Shown here piece by piece: positions 50,202-58,604 of a stretch of DNA of 64,000 nt. Origin of the DNA: Actinomyces urinae (lineage in GTDB: Bacteria; Actinomycetota; Actinomycetes; Actinomycetales; Actinomycetaceae); contig NZ_LT632547.1 of the NCBI RefSeq assembly GCF_900119695.1, positions 806,001-870,000 of the forward strand. The letters run 5' to 3'. The position numbers were made by a program, and so were the translations under genes. Within the stretch, counting starts at the first letter, position 1. Each line of letters begins with the position of its first letter. Below the pieces are notes generated by a model. The model was given only the letters and a program-made list of their open reading frames with translations. It was not told where the DNA came from and searched no databases.

Positions 50202-51464
50202 TCAGAATCCATCCAATCCGAGGTCTGCCCACCACTGGGCTCTCTTGAAGCGCGCTCTTGCTTCGGCCTCGCCGAAACGCAGCGAGGTCGAAGCCGCGAG
50301 CGATAGTGTCACCGCAGCGCACCGCGCATATAGGTCAGTAGCTGCAACCTCACGCTCGGCACCTATTCGCCACGCTTCCAAAACCATCTCAGACTCGGGA
50401 TACGAGCGGCATCGTCTTCCCGGCAAGAACTGATCCAAGCGAGTTCGCCACAGCTCGGTTGGGGATGCGTACACCCACGAGCTTGGAGACAGGAACGGCA
50501 ACACCGACACGTGGGCCAACAGGCACGCGTAATCATCCGCGCGAGTGCCCGGACCCAGCGAATCCAAATCCAACACCGTGGATATACGCCCTCCCCTCGT
50601 CAGCAGATTCGCCTCGAAGAAATCACCGTGTGCCGGCACCAGCTGCTGGTTGGGAGTCAACATCGCATCGATTTGCTCCACCAAACGCGCAGCGGGAGCC
50701 TCCAGATCCGGAATCGACTGACCAATCGCCTTCGCGTAGTGGCGCCGCCTATCCGTCCACGACTTTTGGCGCGGCAAATCCGCAACCGCGGGCGGAAGTG
50801 CGTCCAAAACCTCTTTTATCTGACCGAACATGCGCGCCGCCTGCAGCGGCTTTTGCGAAATCAGATTCGCAAGCGGCGCCCCCTGCCCGTGTGCCTGCAC
50901 GATCACCCCCTCACGGGGAGTACCAAGCACGGGTGCAAACGGAAAGGCTGATCCTTCCAAAGCAGAAATCGCCTGCAACGAAGGCTGTTCCACGCCCGGC
51001 CGCAACACCTTTACCCACGCACGCGGCGCAGCCCCATCACTCACGCGCACCATTGCCCTGCGGGTAGGGCGGTAAACCACCCTCTTCAAATGCGGCTGCG
51101 CAATATCAGTAAAGGCGCGCACCTTCGCCGGATCGCTCGCCCAAACCAGGCCCGGCAGATCCGGATCCCACGGTAGCGTCCACACACTGACCTGCACCGG
51201 TGCGGACTCTTTATCCTCGCCGAGGGCTTTCGGATCCACGCGCAACGACGCCGCAGCTCGGCGGCGTACCCGCTCCGTTGAAGCCACCGTCCAAACCGTC
51301 CTCACATGCGCGGCAGCTACCAAATGCACCTCGAACACGACGGAAGCACCCGCATTTGGCCGCGCATGGGTTGAAACCACCTGCCACGAAGTGACCTCAT
51401 AATCACTCAGGTAATGCAAACCATGCAGGGCCTGTGCGAGCGGCAACGGGGGCGCCGAACGCAA
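50202..51464 (-). CDS. APH-fold phosphotransferase-like protein, start uncertain
   Basis: This 420-residue protein has the catalytic segment of the aminoglycoside/choline-kinase fold (VPAHGDFFEANLL, then VLDLDSLGPGTRADDYA). The N-terminal half resembles the nucleotide-binding lobe (AWVKVLRPG). Its substrate is unknown; relatives in actinobacteria include kinase-like proteins with no assigned function. The TTG at 51464 is the only standard start in this frame, but it lacks a ribosome site. Protein-like sequence (WSSWPAWAREGARELIGAAL) continues upstream to a stop at 51540, so the true N-terminus may be longer or interrupted. It is divergent from add. Confidence 0.6.
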   Translation of the reverse strand: MRSAPPLPLAQALHGLHYLSDYEVTSWQVVSTHARPNAGASVVFEVHLVAAAHVRTVWTVASTERVRRRAAASLRVDPKALGEDKESAPVQVSVWTLPWDPDLPGLVWASDPAKVRAFTDIAQPHLKRVVYRPTRRAMVRVSDGAAPRAWVKVLRPGVEQPSLQAISALEGSAFPFAPVLGTPREGVIVQAHGQGAPLANLISQKPLQAARMFGQIKEVLDALPPAVADLPRQKSWTDRRRHYAKAIGQSIPDLEAPAARLVEQIDAMLTPNQQLVPAHGDFFEANLLTRGGRISTVLDLDSLGPGTRADDYACLLAHVSVLPFLSPSSWVYASPTELWRTRLDQFLPGRRCRSYPESEMVLEAWRIGAEREVAATDLYARCAAVTLSLAASTSLRFGEAEARARFKRAQWWADLGLDGF

Positions 51465-51600
51465 GGCCGCGCCGATCAGCTCTCGCGCGCCCTCGCGCGC
51501 CCACGCCGGCCATGAACTCCAGCAATCTCCGATGCGAAATCACAATCCAATCCCATCACACAGGTGGTTAATTAGCTGTGTTTCATGGAAGACTTTAGGC

Positions 51601-52677
51601 ATGAAAGACCTAGTTGCCCTTCCCAAAGCCCACCTGCACCTCCATTTCACCGGTGCGATGAGGCCCGCAACTATGGTCCAACTCGCACAGCAAATGCGGA
51701 TACGCCTGCCCCACCACCTCCTCGAAAACGACCCCATGCGCGTACCCGCAAACGCACGTGGATGGTTCAGATTCCAACGCTCCTACGACTCCGCCCGAGC
51801 ACTCGTGCGCACCGAAGAAGTCATGCGCCGCATCATTCGCGAAGCTGCCGAAGATGACGCCGCCGAAGGCTCCCGCCGCCTCGAAATCCAGGTTGATCCC
51901 ACCTCCTACGCCCCGTGGGTTGGTGGCCTCACCCCCGCCCTCGAAATCATCCTGGACGAAGCGAAGATCGCCAGCCGTGATACCGGGGTGGACATCGGCG
52001 TAATCGTTGCGGCCTCACGCATCCGTCACCCCCTCGACGCGCGTATCCTTGCACGCCTCGCCGTCCAATACGCCGGCGACCAACCCGGCGAAGTAGTTGC
52101 CTTCGGCCTGTCCAACGATGAGACCGCGGGAGATACCTCCCAGTTCTCCGCTGCCTTCCGCATCGCACGCCGCGGCGGCCTCAAAGGCGTTCCCCACGCT
52201 GGTGAATTACTAGGGCCAGCCCACGTGCGCGACGTAGTCACCCACCTCAAACCCGGGCGGCTGGGCCACGGGGTGCGCGCCTACGAAGATCCCGAGCTAC
52301 TCGCCCGCCTCGTTGATGAGGGCATTGCGTTCGAAGTGTGCCCCACCTCCAACGTGTCACTTGGGGTGTTTCAAAACCTTGACGAAGTTCCCCTGCGCAC
52401 CATGTTTGACGCGGGCGCCACCATTGCCCTTGGGGCCGACGATCCGTTGCTATTTCGCTCCCGCCTGCTAGACCAATACGAGTTCGCCCGAGCCGCGGGA
52501 TTCACCGATGCTGAGCTGGCGTCCCTGGCGCGTTCTTCAATCGAGGCATCCTTAGCCTCACCTTCTAACAAAGCCCGCTGGAAGCGTGAGATTGACCAAT
52601 GGTTACACGGACCAGATGACGCCGTTGCGCCAGGCAAATGCGCGGGCAACGCGCTCAGCGCCGAGGGGAAGCAATGA
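51601..52677 (+). CDS. add: Adenosine deaminase
   Basis: This 358-residue amidohydrolase begins KDLVALPKAHLHLHFTGAMR after the start Met, with the zinc histidines at 11 and 13. It also has HAGE (about 199-202), GHG (about 222-224), CPTSN and the metal aspartate in GADDPLLF (Asp about 280-281). It deaminates adenosine or deoxyadenosine for purine salvage. I use the ATG at 51601; the upstream in-frame ATG would add 23 residues without family similarity. Its TGA overlaps the next gene's ATG. Confidence 0.9.
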   Translation: MKDLVALPKAHLHLHFTGAMRPATMVQLAQQMRIRLPHHLLENDPMRVPANARGWFRFQRSYDSARALVRTEEVMRRIIREAAEDDAAEGSRRLEIQVDPTSYAPWVGGLTPALEIILDEAKIASRDTGVDIGVIVAASRIRHPLDARILARLAVQYAGDQPGEVVAFGLSNDETAGDTSQFSAAFRIARRGGLKGVPHAGELLGPAHVRDVVTHLKPGRLGHGVRAYEDPELLARLVDEGIAFEVCPTSNVSLGVFQNLDEVPLRTMFDAGATIALGADDPLLFRSRLLDQYEFARAAGFTDAELASLARSSIEASLASPSNKARWKREIDQWLHGPDDAVAPGKCAGNALSAEGKQ

Positions 52678-54302
52678 ACGACTACACCGTCACAAACTCC
52701 CTCGTCTCCATCGGCGATGGGATCCACATGCGAGTACACCGCTTTCGGCGCGACTTCATTGACGAAGGCGCGCCCACGTTCGTCCTCGTTCACGGCATCG
52801 GTGTCTCATCCGAATACTTCGTTCCGGTAGCGGAGATACTCGTTGAACATGGCGATGTGATCACGCTTGACCTGCCCGGTTTCGGTGACACCACGCGCCC
52901 ACCCCACCCACTGTCCATCGCCGGATTTGCCGCCGCCGCACACAAAATCATGCGCTTCGAAGACGTAAAAAATCCCGTCATGCTAGGCCACTCTATGGGC
53001 GCACAGGTAGTTACCGAAATGGCGACACGCGACCCCGAATGGATCAAACGCATCCTCCTAATTGGCCCGCCCATCAACGCCTTAGAGCGCACATTCATAC
53101 AAGCCGGATTACGCTTCGCGCAGTCCTCCATCTTCGAACCCTTCGAAGTCAGCCGATTCGCGGTAGGCGCATACCTGCGCTCCGGCCTCGCCTGGTTCAT
53201 GGAAACCCTGCCGCAAATGGTTGCCTACCCCATCGGCCTGCGCCTGGCTGACACCCGCGCTCGCACCTACCTCATGCGCGGCCAGCACGACGCCGTGGCA
53301 CCGCGCGCTTGGCTTGAAGACCTGCGCCTCGCCGCCGTCAGCTGCACCGGCGTGGACGCCCAGATTTTTGAAGTCGAGGACGGTGCTCACTCCGTTATCG
53401 TTGCGCACGCCGACGAGGTAGCTCGCGCCCTCATCGCTCTATCTCAAGAGGCGCCAATAGAAATACCGGCAACAACGCAAGCAGGCGTGACTGCCGGGCA
53501 GGAGCAAGTCAAACACCTTGCCGAAGCCGCCGCCAGCCCCTCGCGTACGGTTGAAAGCGAACGCGGCGTGTGGGAACAACTGAGTGAGCACTCGGTGGCC
53601 CCTCCACCGCTGTGGGCAGCTGTACCGATAGCCCTGACCGATTACGCACGCTCTGGAGTGCAGTCGGTACGTGCCGCGCTCATTCGCAGTGGCCTGGCCG
53701 GTAAACCTGCCGAAGCCTTGCGGTTAGAGGGAGCTCCCGTCTGCATCGGCATTCCCGGCATCGTCGAAACCACCGAGCACCTGCACATAGCCGGTCATGC
53801 CCTCCGCGGCGCCGGATGGGACGTACACTTTGTGCCAGCCCTCAATCACCTAAACGGGCCCATCCCCCTCTTTGCCCGCAGGTTAGAAAAATACCTCGTC
53901 GATCAAGACCTGCAGGACGTTGTGCTATTCGCACACTCCAAGGGCGGACTCATTGGCAAAACTGCCATGACTGGCCCGCAGGGGTGGCGCATCCGCGCGA
54001 TGGTTACGCTGGGTACGCCCTACGCGGGCTCTCCCCTGGCCAACTACGCTCCCAAACTGCTGCGGGTTGCTGACCTGCGCACCGATGATCTCAACCTGCG
54101 AACGCAGTACGAAGACATTAGAGTAAACCCGCGTATTACCTCTATACAAGCCCGATGGGACCAGCAAGTCCCCACCGGATCGTGGCTACCTGGCGCGCGC
54201 GTAGTCACCGCCAACATCTACGGTCACAACAACCTACTTACCTCACCCGAAGCCTTGCGCGTGCTCGTGGCTGAAATGGAACGTCGTAAACCGCGCGCGT
54301 AA
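52674..54302 (+). CDS. Tandem double alpha/beta-hydrolase
   Basis: This 542-residue protein joins two serine-hydrolase domains. Domain 1 (about residues 1-260) has FVLVHGIGVSSEYF, Ser107 in GHSMG, Asp206 in GQHDAV and His239 in DGAHS. A 50-60-residue linker follows. Domain 2 (about 355-540) has the lipase/PGAP1-like start GIPGIVETTEHL, Ser422 in AHSKGG, Asp496 in RWDQQVP and His518 in IYGHNN. Both triads look complete. There is no signal peptide. The ATG overlaps the add stop (ATGA) behind GGGGAAG, so it is coupled to add. Substrates are unknown. Confidence 0.8.
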   Translation: MNDYTVTNSLVSIGDGIHMRVHRFRRDFIDEGAPTFVLVHGIGVSSEYFVPVAEILVEHGDVITLDLPGFGDTTRPPHPLSIAGFAAAAHKIMRFEDVKNPVMLGHSMGAQVVTEMATRDPEWIKRILLIGPPINALERTFIQAGLRFAQSSIFEPFEVSRFAVGAYLRSGLAWFMETLPQMVAYPIGLRLADTRARTYLMRGQHDAVAPRAWLEDLRLAAVSCTGVDAQIFEVEDGAHSVIVAHADEVARALIALSQEAPIEIPATTQAGVTAGQEQVKHLAEAAASPSRTVESERGVWEQLSEHSVAPPPLWAAVPIALTDYARSGVQSVRAALIRSGLAGKPAEALRLEGAPVCIGIPGIVETTEHLHIAGHALRGAGWDVHFVPALNHLNGPIPLFARRLEKYLVDQDLQDVVLFAHSKGGLIGKTAMTGPQGWRIRAMVTLGTPYAGSPLANYAPKLLRVADLRTDDLNLRTQYEDIRVNPRITSIQARWDQQVPTGSWLPGARVVTANIYGHNNLLTSPEALRVLVAEMERRKPRA

Positions 54303-54309
54303 GCACCGT

Positions 54310-55536
54310 TTAAGTGTTGGCCGCGAGCGGTGGCATATCCCATCCCACGCGAACAGGTTCGGGAACCAGCTCGATCTGCCAGTGCTTCCACACCCCATCG
54401 CGCACCGCCTCGGCAAGGCGCGCCACGTCCAGCAGGGTGGCCGCCCCCGTATTCGAGATTGCCAGGACGTGGTCCGAAGACAAAGCCGCCCCCGAAGCTG
54501 GATCCAGCTTAAACCCGCGGTCAAAACCCGAATGATTAATTAACCAGGCAGCCGAAACCTTAACCACGCCCTCCTCGACACTATCGCCGTCAGGCACGCT
54601 ACCTGCAGCAGCCACCTTGCGGACCGGGAACACCGGAGCGTCCTGCGGCAGTTGTTTAGCCGCGTCCTTGGAAATGAGCGGATTAGTGAAGAAAGAGCCG
54701 GTGGACCACGTATTACGATTCGCGTCATCAAGCACCATCGACTTGCCGCGACGCAGCTCCAACACCGCCTCACGAACATCCCTCTGATCCACGCGATCAC
54801 CAACCTGCACGCCAAGGGCCTGCGCCAACTGGCCATAACCGATCGGCAAAGACAGCGATGCGTGCGTGAACTGAAACTCTACCCACAGCACGATCCAGCG
54901 ACCCGTTGGCCCCCACAAATGCCCCTGCGACAGCGACGAATCATACGTTGAACGCTTGAGCACCGACGTGCGGTAACCAAACTCCAGATCAGCTAGTACC
55001 AACGTCTTCCGGCGCTTCTCCAGCCGGTCATAAACCCGGATCGCCGAGATCGTGTCCGCAACCTCTTTGCCGTAAGCCCCCACATTCTGCACCGGGGACG
55101 CACCCACAGTTCCTGGAATGCCCGACAGGGCCTCCAAGCCCGACCAATCATTCTCCACCGCGGTGGCCACGAACTCATCCCACGCCATGCCCGCATCCAC
55201 GCGAACCACAGCGCCACCACAGCCCGTGTCATGCACCAGCGTGTAACCCGAGCGAGCGTCGCGCACCACAACGCCTGCAAACGGCTCACCCGCCACCAGC
55301 AAATTCGAACCGCCGCCCAGCATCAACACCGGTATGCCAGCTTCATCCGCGGCACGCACCGCCTCAACAATCTCATCCTCGCTACGCGCAACGACAAAGC
55401 TCTTAGCCTCACCGCCCACACCCATCGTGGTCCAATCAGCCAGGCGCTTCGAACCCTCGTCATATTGGCGATTCGACTGCACCGGCGTCACCGGGCTCGG
55501 ATTCTGCGTCCGAGGGAAAAAACTACACGTATCCAT
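54310..55536 (-). CDS. murB: UDP-N-acetylenolpyruvoylglucosamine reductase
   Basis: This enzyme reduces UDP-GlcNAc-enolpyruvate to UDP-MurNAc. FAD-binding shows in TTMGVGGEAKSFV, VLMLGGGSNLLV and SGIPGTVGASPVQNVGAYG; the catalytic serine lies in TGSFFTNP, in the domain-3 region. With the ATG at 55536 (GAGAGAGG upstream) it is 408 residues, somewhat long for the family because of an N-terminal leader before the FAD core. It converges on the double hydrolase with seven bases between. Confidence 0.93.
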   Translation of the reverse strand: MDTCSFFPRTQNPSPVTPVQSNRQYDEGSKRLADWTTMGVGGEAKSFVVARSEDEIVEAVRAADEAGIPVLMLGGGSNLLVAGEPFAGVVVRDARSGYTLVHDTGCGGAVVRVDAGMAWDEFVATAVENDWSGLEALSGIPGTVGASPVQNVGAYGKEVADTISAIRVYDRLEKRRKTLVLADLEFGYRTSVLKRSTYDSSLSQGHLWGPTGRWIVLWVEFQFTHASLSLPIGYGQLAQALGVQVGDRVDQRDVREAVLELRRGKSMVLDDANRNTWSTGSFFTNPLISKDAAKQLPQDAPVFPVRKVAAAGSVPDGDSVEEGVVKVSAAWLINHSGFDRGFKLDPASGAALSSDHVLAISNTGAATLLDVARLAEAVRDGVWKHWQIELVPEPVRVGWDMPPLAANT

Positions 55537-55595
55537 ATCGACCTCTCTCACGCCCTCACCGGGCGATGGCGCTAGCAAAGCCAAACTGGCAGTGC

Positions 55596-56789
55596 CTACG
55601 CCTCCTCATCAATATAACGAGCCAAGTACAAAGACAACAGCACCGGAAGCACAACGAAGCCCAGCGCGTTACGGTAGCCCACCCACTGCGCAATATGACC
55701 AATCACCGGCGGGCCAACCAAGAACGCGCCGTAACCGATGGTGGACAGCACCGAAATACGGGCAGCTGTCATCTTCGGATCCGCTGACAGCGCCGAGGCC
55801 GCCGTGGGGAAACCCAGCGAGGCACCAACCGCCCAGCCTGCGATACCCGCCATAGCCAACCACGGCCACGGTGATAGCGCAAACAGGAGCAATCCCACTA
55901 CCGCAATCGCAAGGAACACCTGGAGCATCGGGCGCGGGCTCCACCGGCGTTGCATACGCGGCGTTAATAGCCGAGTTGCCGTCAACACCGCCAAGAAGAA
56001 AGCAAGTGCCGCCGTACCCATCGCGTGCGAAACATCGAAACCATCAACAATCGCCAGCGGAATCCAGTCGTTTGCCGCGCCCTCCGTCAAGCCTGTTCCG
56101 ATAACCATGACGCCGATCAAAATCGTGCGCTTCTCACGCCACGCAGCCTTTGTGCGCTTCGCGTTTGACGCGCCTGATTCATCCGTTGATATTGACGCCA
56201 CAATCCACTGCGGTACGTACATCAGTCCCGCTAAGAACATGAGGACAATCGTTGCGACGATTACGCCAAGTAGGTGAGCTTTTACCCCCACGTGCAAGTA
56301 TGTCATCAGCACGCCCGACAGCGCGGCAGTTACCGTACCAATCGAATAGGAAGCGTGATACCAAGGCATTACCCGCCTGCGGGCGAGCACCTCAACATAT
56401 CCCGCCAAAATATTCATCGTCGTATTTGCCACTGACGTGCCCACATTCGCTACGAACAGAGAAATCGCAAGTAGCAACACGTTGCCTTGATCGAGAGTTA
56501 AGATCACAGCCAACATGCCCACAGACCACAGCAAGAAACCTGCCCACGCCGTCACTCGCGGACCGAAACGGCCCGCGATCGGTCCCGTAGATGGAAGCGC
56601 GATAACCGAGCCCAACGAACCAATCAAAAGGACGTTTCCAAGCGTTGCCGGATCCAACGAAAACGCGTCACGAATCGATGGGATGCGCGAAAGAAATGAA
56701 GCCAGGGTGAATCCAGCAAAAAAGAAAGTCACAGCGGTCGCATACGAAGCGCGCGTGTACACACTTGAATCCGGCTTAGGAATCTCCAA
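55596..56789 (-). CDS. MFS transporter, FucP/YbjJ-like
   Basis: I use the TTG at 56789 (ribosome site GAGAGG), giving 397 residues and twelve membrane helices. The first helix is TFFFAGFTLASFLSRIPSIRD. Loop 2-3 has the shortened MFS motif AGRFGPRVTAW and there is a charged cytoplasmic loop near the middle. The pattern resembles inner-membrane MFS proteins of the YbjJ type; the substrate cannot be named. It is 59 bases upstream of murB and may be co-transcribed with it. Confidence 0.8.
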   Translation of the reverse strand: MEIPKPDSSVYTRASYATAVTFFFAGFTLASFLSRIPSIRDAFSLDPATLGNVLLIGSLGSVIALPSTGPIAGRFGPRVTAWAGFLLWSVGMLAVILTLDQGNVLLLAISLFVANVGTSVANTTMNILAGYVEVLARRRVMPWYHASYSIGTVTAALSGVLMTYLHVGVKAHLLGVIVATIVLMFLAGLMYVPQWIVASISTDESGASNAKRTKAAWREKRTILIGVMVIGTGLTEGAANDWIPLAIVDGFDVSHAMGTAALAFFLAVLTATRLLTPRMQRRWSPRPMLQVFLAIAVVGLLLFALSPWPWLAMAGIAGWAVGASLGFPTAASALSADPKMTAARISVLSTIGYGAFLVGPPVIGHIAQWVGYRNALGFVVLPVLLSLYLARYIDEEA

Positions 56790-56856
56790 AACATCCCTCT
56801 CTTCTAACCCGATAGTACAGCCCGCAGTGCGCAAACACCCGTTTACGCATAGCAAA

Positions 56857-56882
56857 AGAGCCCCCAAAAAACTGGGGGCTCT
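56857..56882 (-). terminator. Intrinsic terminator after rpmG
   Basis: Ten-base arms (AGAGCCCCCA and complement) with a 6-nt loop are followed on the minus strand by TTGCTATG after the closing TCTTTT. It lies 11 bases past the rpmG stop. Confidence 0.8.
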
Positions 56883-56893
56883 CAAACCCGAAC

Positions 56894-57064
56894 TTAGCGA
56901 GTTTCGCGATGCAGCTTAGACGAGCGGCAACGCGGGCAATACTTCATGAGCTCGAGACGATCCGGCGTGTTACGACGGTTCTTTTTCGTAATGTAGTTGC
57001 GCTCCTTGCACTCCGAGCAGGCCAGAGTAATCTTAGGGCGAACGTCAGAAGCCTTGCTAGCCAT
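56894..57064 (-). CDS. rpmG: 50S ribosomal protein L33, zinc-binding type
   Basis: This 56-residue protein has the two zinc pairs CSEC and CPRC, so it is the C+ form. The ATG at 57064 lies after GGAAAAGGG; an in-frame ATG five codons upstream is less likely. It lies just downstream of three tRNA genes. Confidence 0.94.
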   Translation of the reverse strand: MASKASDVRPKITLACSECKERNYITKKNRRNTPDRLELMKYCPRCRSSKLHRETR

Positions 57065-57113
57065 CCCTTTTCCTTTCAATCTGCTCGGCGTTTCCTCACT
57101 GAGGATGAGCCGG

Positions 57114-57187
57114 TAGCGGGGGCGGGGCTCGAACCCGCGACCTCACGATTATGAGTCGTGCGCTCTCACCAACTGAGCTACCCCGCC
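57114..57187 (-). tRNA. tRNA-Met (CAT anticodon), elongator
   Basis: The 74-nt minus-strand gene has acceptor GGCGGGG/CCCCGCT, anticodon loop CTCATAA and T loop TTCGAGC. The anticodon stem lacks the three G-C pairs of an initiator, so it is elongator Met. CCA is not encoded. Confidence 0.95.
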
Positions 57188-57226
57188 GCTTGGGGGTTTG
57201 TAAACACTGCCTGTGCCCACAAACAG

Positions 57227-57299
57227 AGCCCCGAAAGGGAATCGAACCCTTGACCTTCTCCTTACCATGGAGATGCTCTGCCGACTGAGCTATCGGGGC
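57227..57299 (-). tRNA. tRNA-Thr (GGT anticodon)
   Basis: The 73-nt minus-strand gene has acceptor GCCCCGA/TCGGGGC, anticodon loop ATGGTAA and T loop TTCGATT. CCA is not encoded. It lies 39 nt upstream of tRNA-Met. Confidence 0.95.
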
Positions 57300-57380
57300 A
57301 ACGCGTGCAACTTTACTCGAATCCAAGCCACGGGGGCAACCCGCGGAACCGAGTTAATCATCACACAGCCTTTCGGCTTG

Positions 57381-57462
57381 TGGCGGAGGAGGGATTTGAA
57401 CCCCCGAAGCATAACGCGGCTGATTTACAGTCAGCTCCCTTTGGCCGCTCGGGCACTCCGCC
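57381..57462 (-). tRNA. tRNA-Tyr (GTA anticodon)
   Basis: The 82-nt minus-strand gene has acceptor GGCGGAG/CTCCGCC, anticodon loop CTGTAAA and the long variable arm of a class II tRNA. CCA is not encoded. It heads the Tyr-Thr-Met-rpmG run. Confidence 0.95.
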
Positions 57463-57597
57463 ATCGTCTCAAACATCACAGCTTGGCGACGCCAATGAAG
57501 ACTATCAAACCTGAACCACAAAACGCCAATTCATTCAGGCATAAAACCGAGGTTAGTGACGCATGTCCTACACGCGCGCGAATCGCACCTCGAAAAC

Positions 57598-58455
57598 CTA
57601 GTATCCAGCCATTCGCTCAAGACGCTCAATGCGCTGTTCCATCGGCGGATGTGTGGAGAACAGACTCCGCATGCCCGCTCCCCTGAACGGGTTAGCGATC
57701 ATCATTGCAGCGGTAGTCTCACGCGATGGCGAAGGCTGCAACGGCGACATGGTATTCCCTCGCTCCAACTTGCGAAGCGCCGAAGCAAGGGCCAACGGAT
57801 CACCGGAAAGCTCCGCACCATCATGGTCAGCGTCAAACTCGCGCGTCCTCGACACTCCCATCTGCAACATCGTTGCCGCAAACGGAGCCAATAGAATCAT
57901 CAACAAGCCCGCTATCGGATTTCCACCCTCATTATTTCGACCTCCGCCGAAGAAGAACGCGAACTGAGCGATCGAGGTAATGACCTGCGCCATGCCAGCT
58001 GCGATCGTTGAGGTCAAAATATCGCGGTTATACACGTGGCTAAGCTCGTGTCCAAGTACGGCCCTAAGCTCCCTATCATCCAAGAGCTGCATGATTCCAG
58101 TAGTGCAACAAACCGCGGCGTTTTGCGGGTTTCGGCCCGTTGCAAACGCGTTCGGAGTGCTCGTTGGGGCAATATATAAACGAGGCTGCGGCTGACCTGC
58201 ACGCGCCGACAGCTCCTCTACCATCGCGTACAGTTGCGGGGCCTCCTGCGGCGACACCGGCTGGGCCCTCATTGATCGCAACGCCAACTTGTCTGAATTC
58301 CAATACGTGTACAGGTTCATACCAAACCCAAGCACAATCGAAACGAACAACCAGGAGCTGTTGCCGGTACCGCGAGAAATCACCCAGCCGATCAACACCA
58401 CCAGCGCCCACATGGCCGTCAGTAAGCCGGCCGTCTTCAAACCGTTGTTATTCAT
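57598..58455 (-). CDS. htpX: Membrane-bound zinc protease HtpX
   Basis: This 285-residue M48 protease has two N-terminal helices, the zinc/catalytic motif GHELSHVYNRD, further helices and the third ligand region SRTREFDADHDGA. It degrades damaged membrane proteins. The ATG at 58455 has GAGG upstream. No terminator was recognised between it and the tRNA-Tyr gene. Confidence 0.93.
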   Translation of the reverse strand: MNNNGLKTAGLLTAMWALVVLIGWVISRGTGNSSWLFVSIVLGFGMNLYTYWNSDKLALRSMRAQPVSPQEAPQLYAMVEELSARAGQPQPRLYIAPTSTPNAFATGRNPQNAAVCCTTGIMQLLDDRELRAVLGHELSHVYNRDILTSTIAAGMAQVITSIAQFAFFFGGGRNNEGGNPIAGLLMILLAPFAATMLQMGVSRTREFDADHDGAELSGDPLALASALRKLERGNTMSPLQPSPSRETTAAMMIANPFRGAGMRSLFSTHPPMEQRIERLERMAGY

Positions 58456-58552
58456 ACTTAACCTCAACAATGCCAAAACCTAGGACACACAATAAACGCA
58501 AATGCTTAAAGATTGCTAAGAAACCGCCGAATAACCCATTAGATAGACGAGT

Positions 58553-58578
58553 GGGGCAATGACTCGCGTCACTGCCCC
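58553..58578 (-). terminator. Hairpin after the ferredoxin reductase gene
   Basis: On the minus-strand RNA, GGGGCAGTGAC pairs with GTCATTGCCCC (one G-U pair) around a GCGA tetraloop. The T content after it is low. It lies 26 bases past the stop and probably ends fprA. Confidence 0.55.
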
Positions 58579-58604
58579 CACCCTTCAAACTGACTTAGAA
58601 AATT

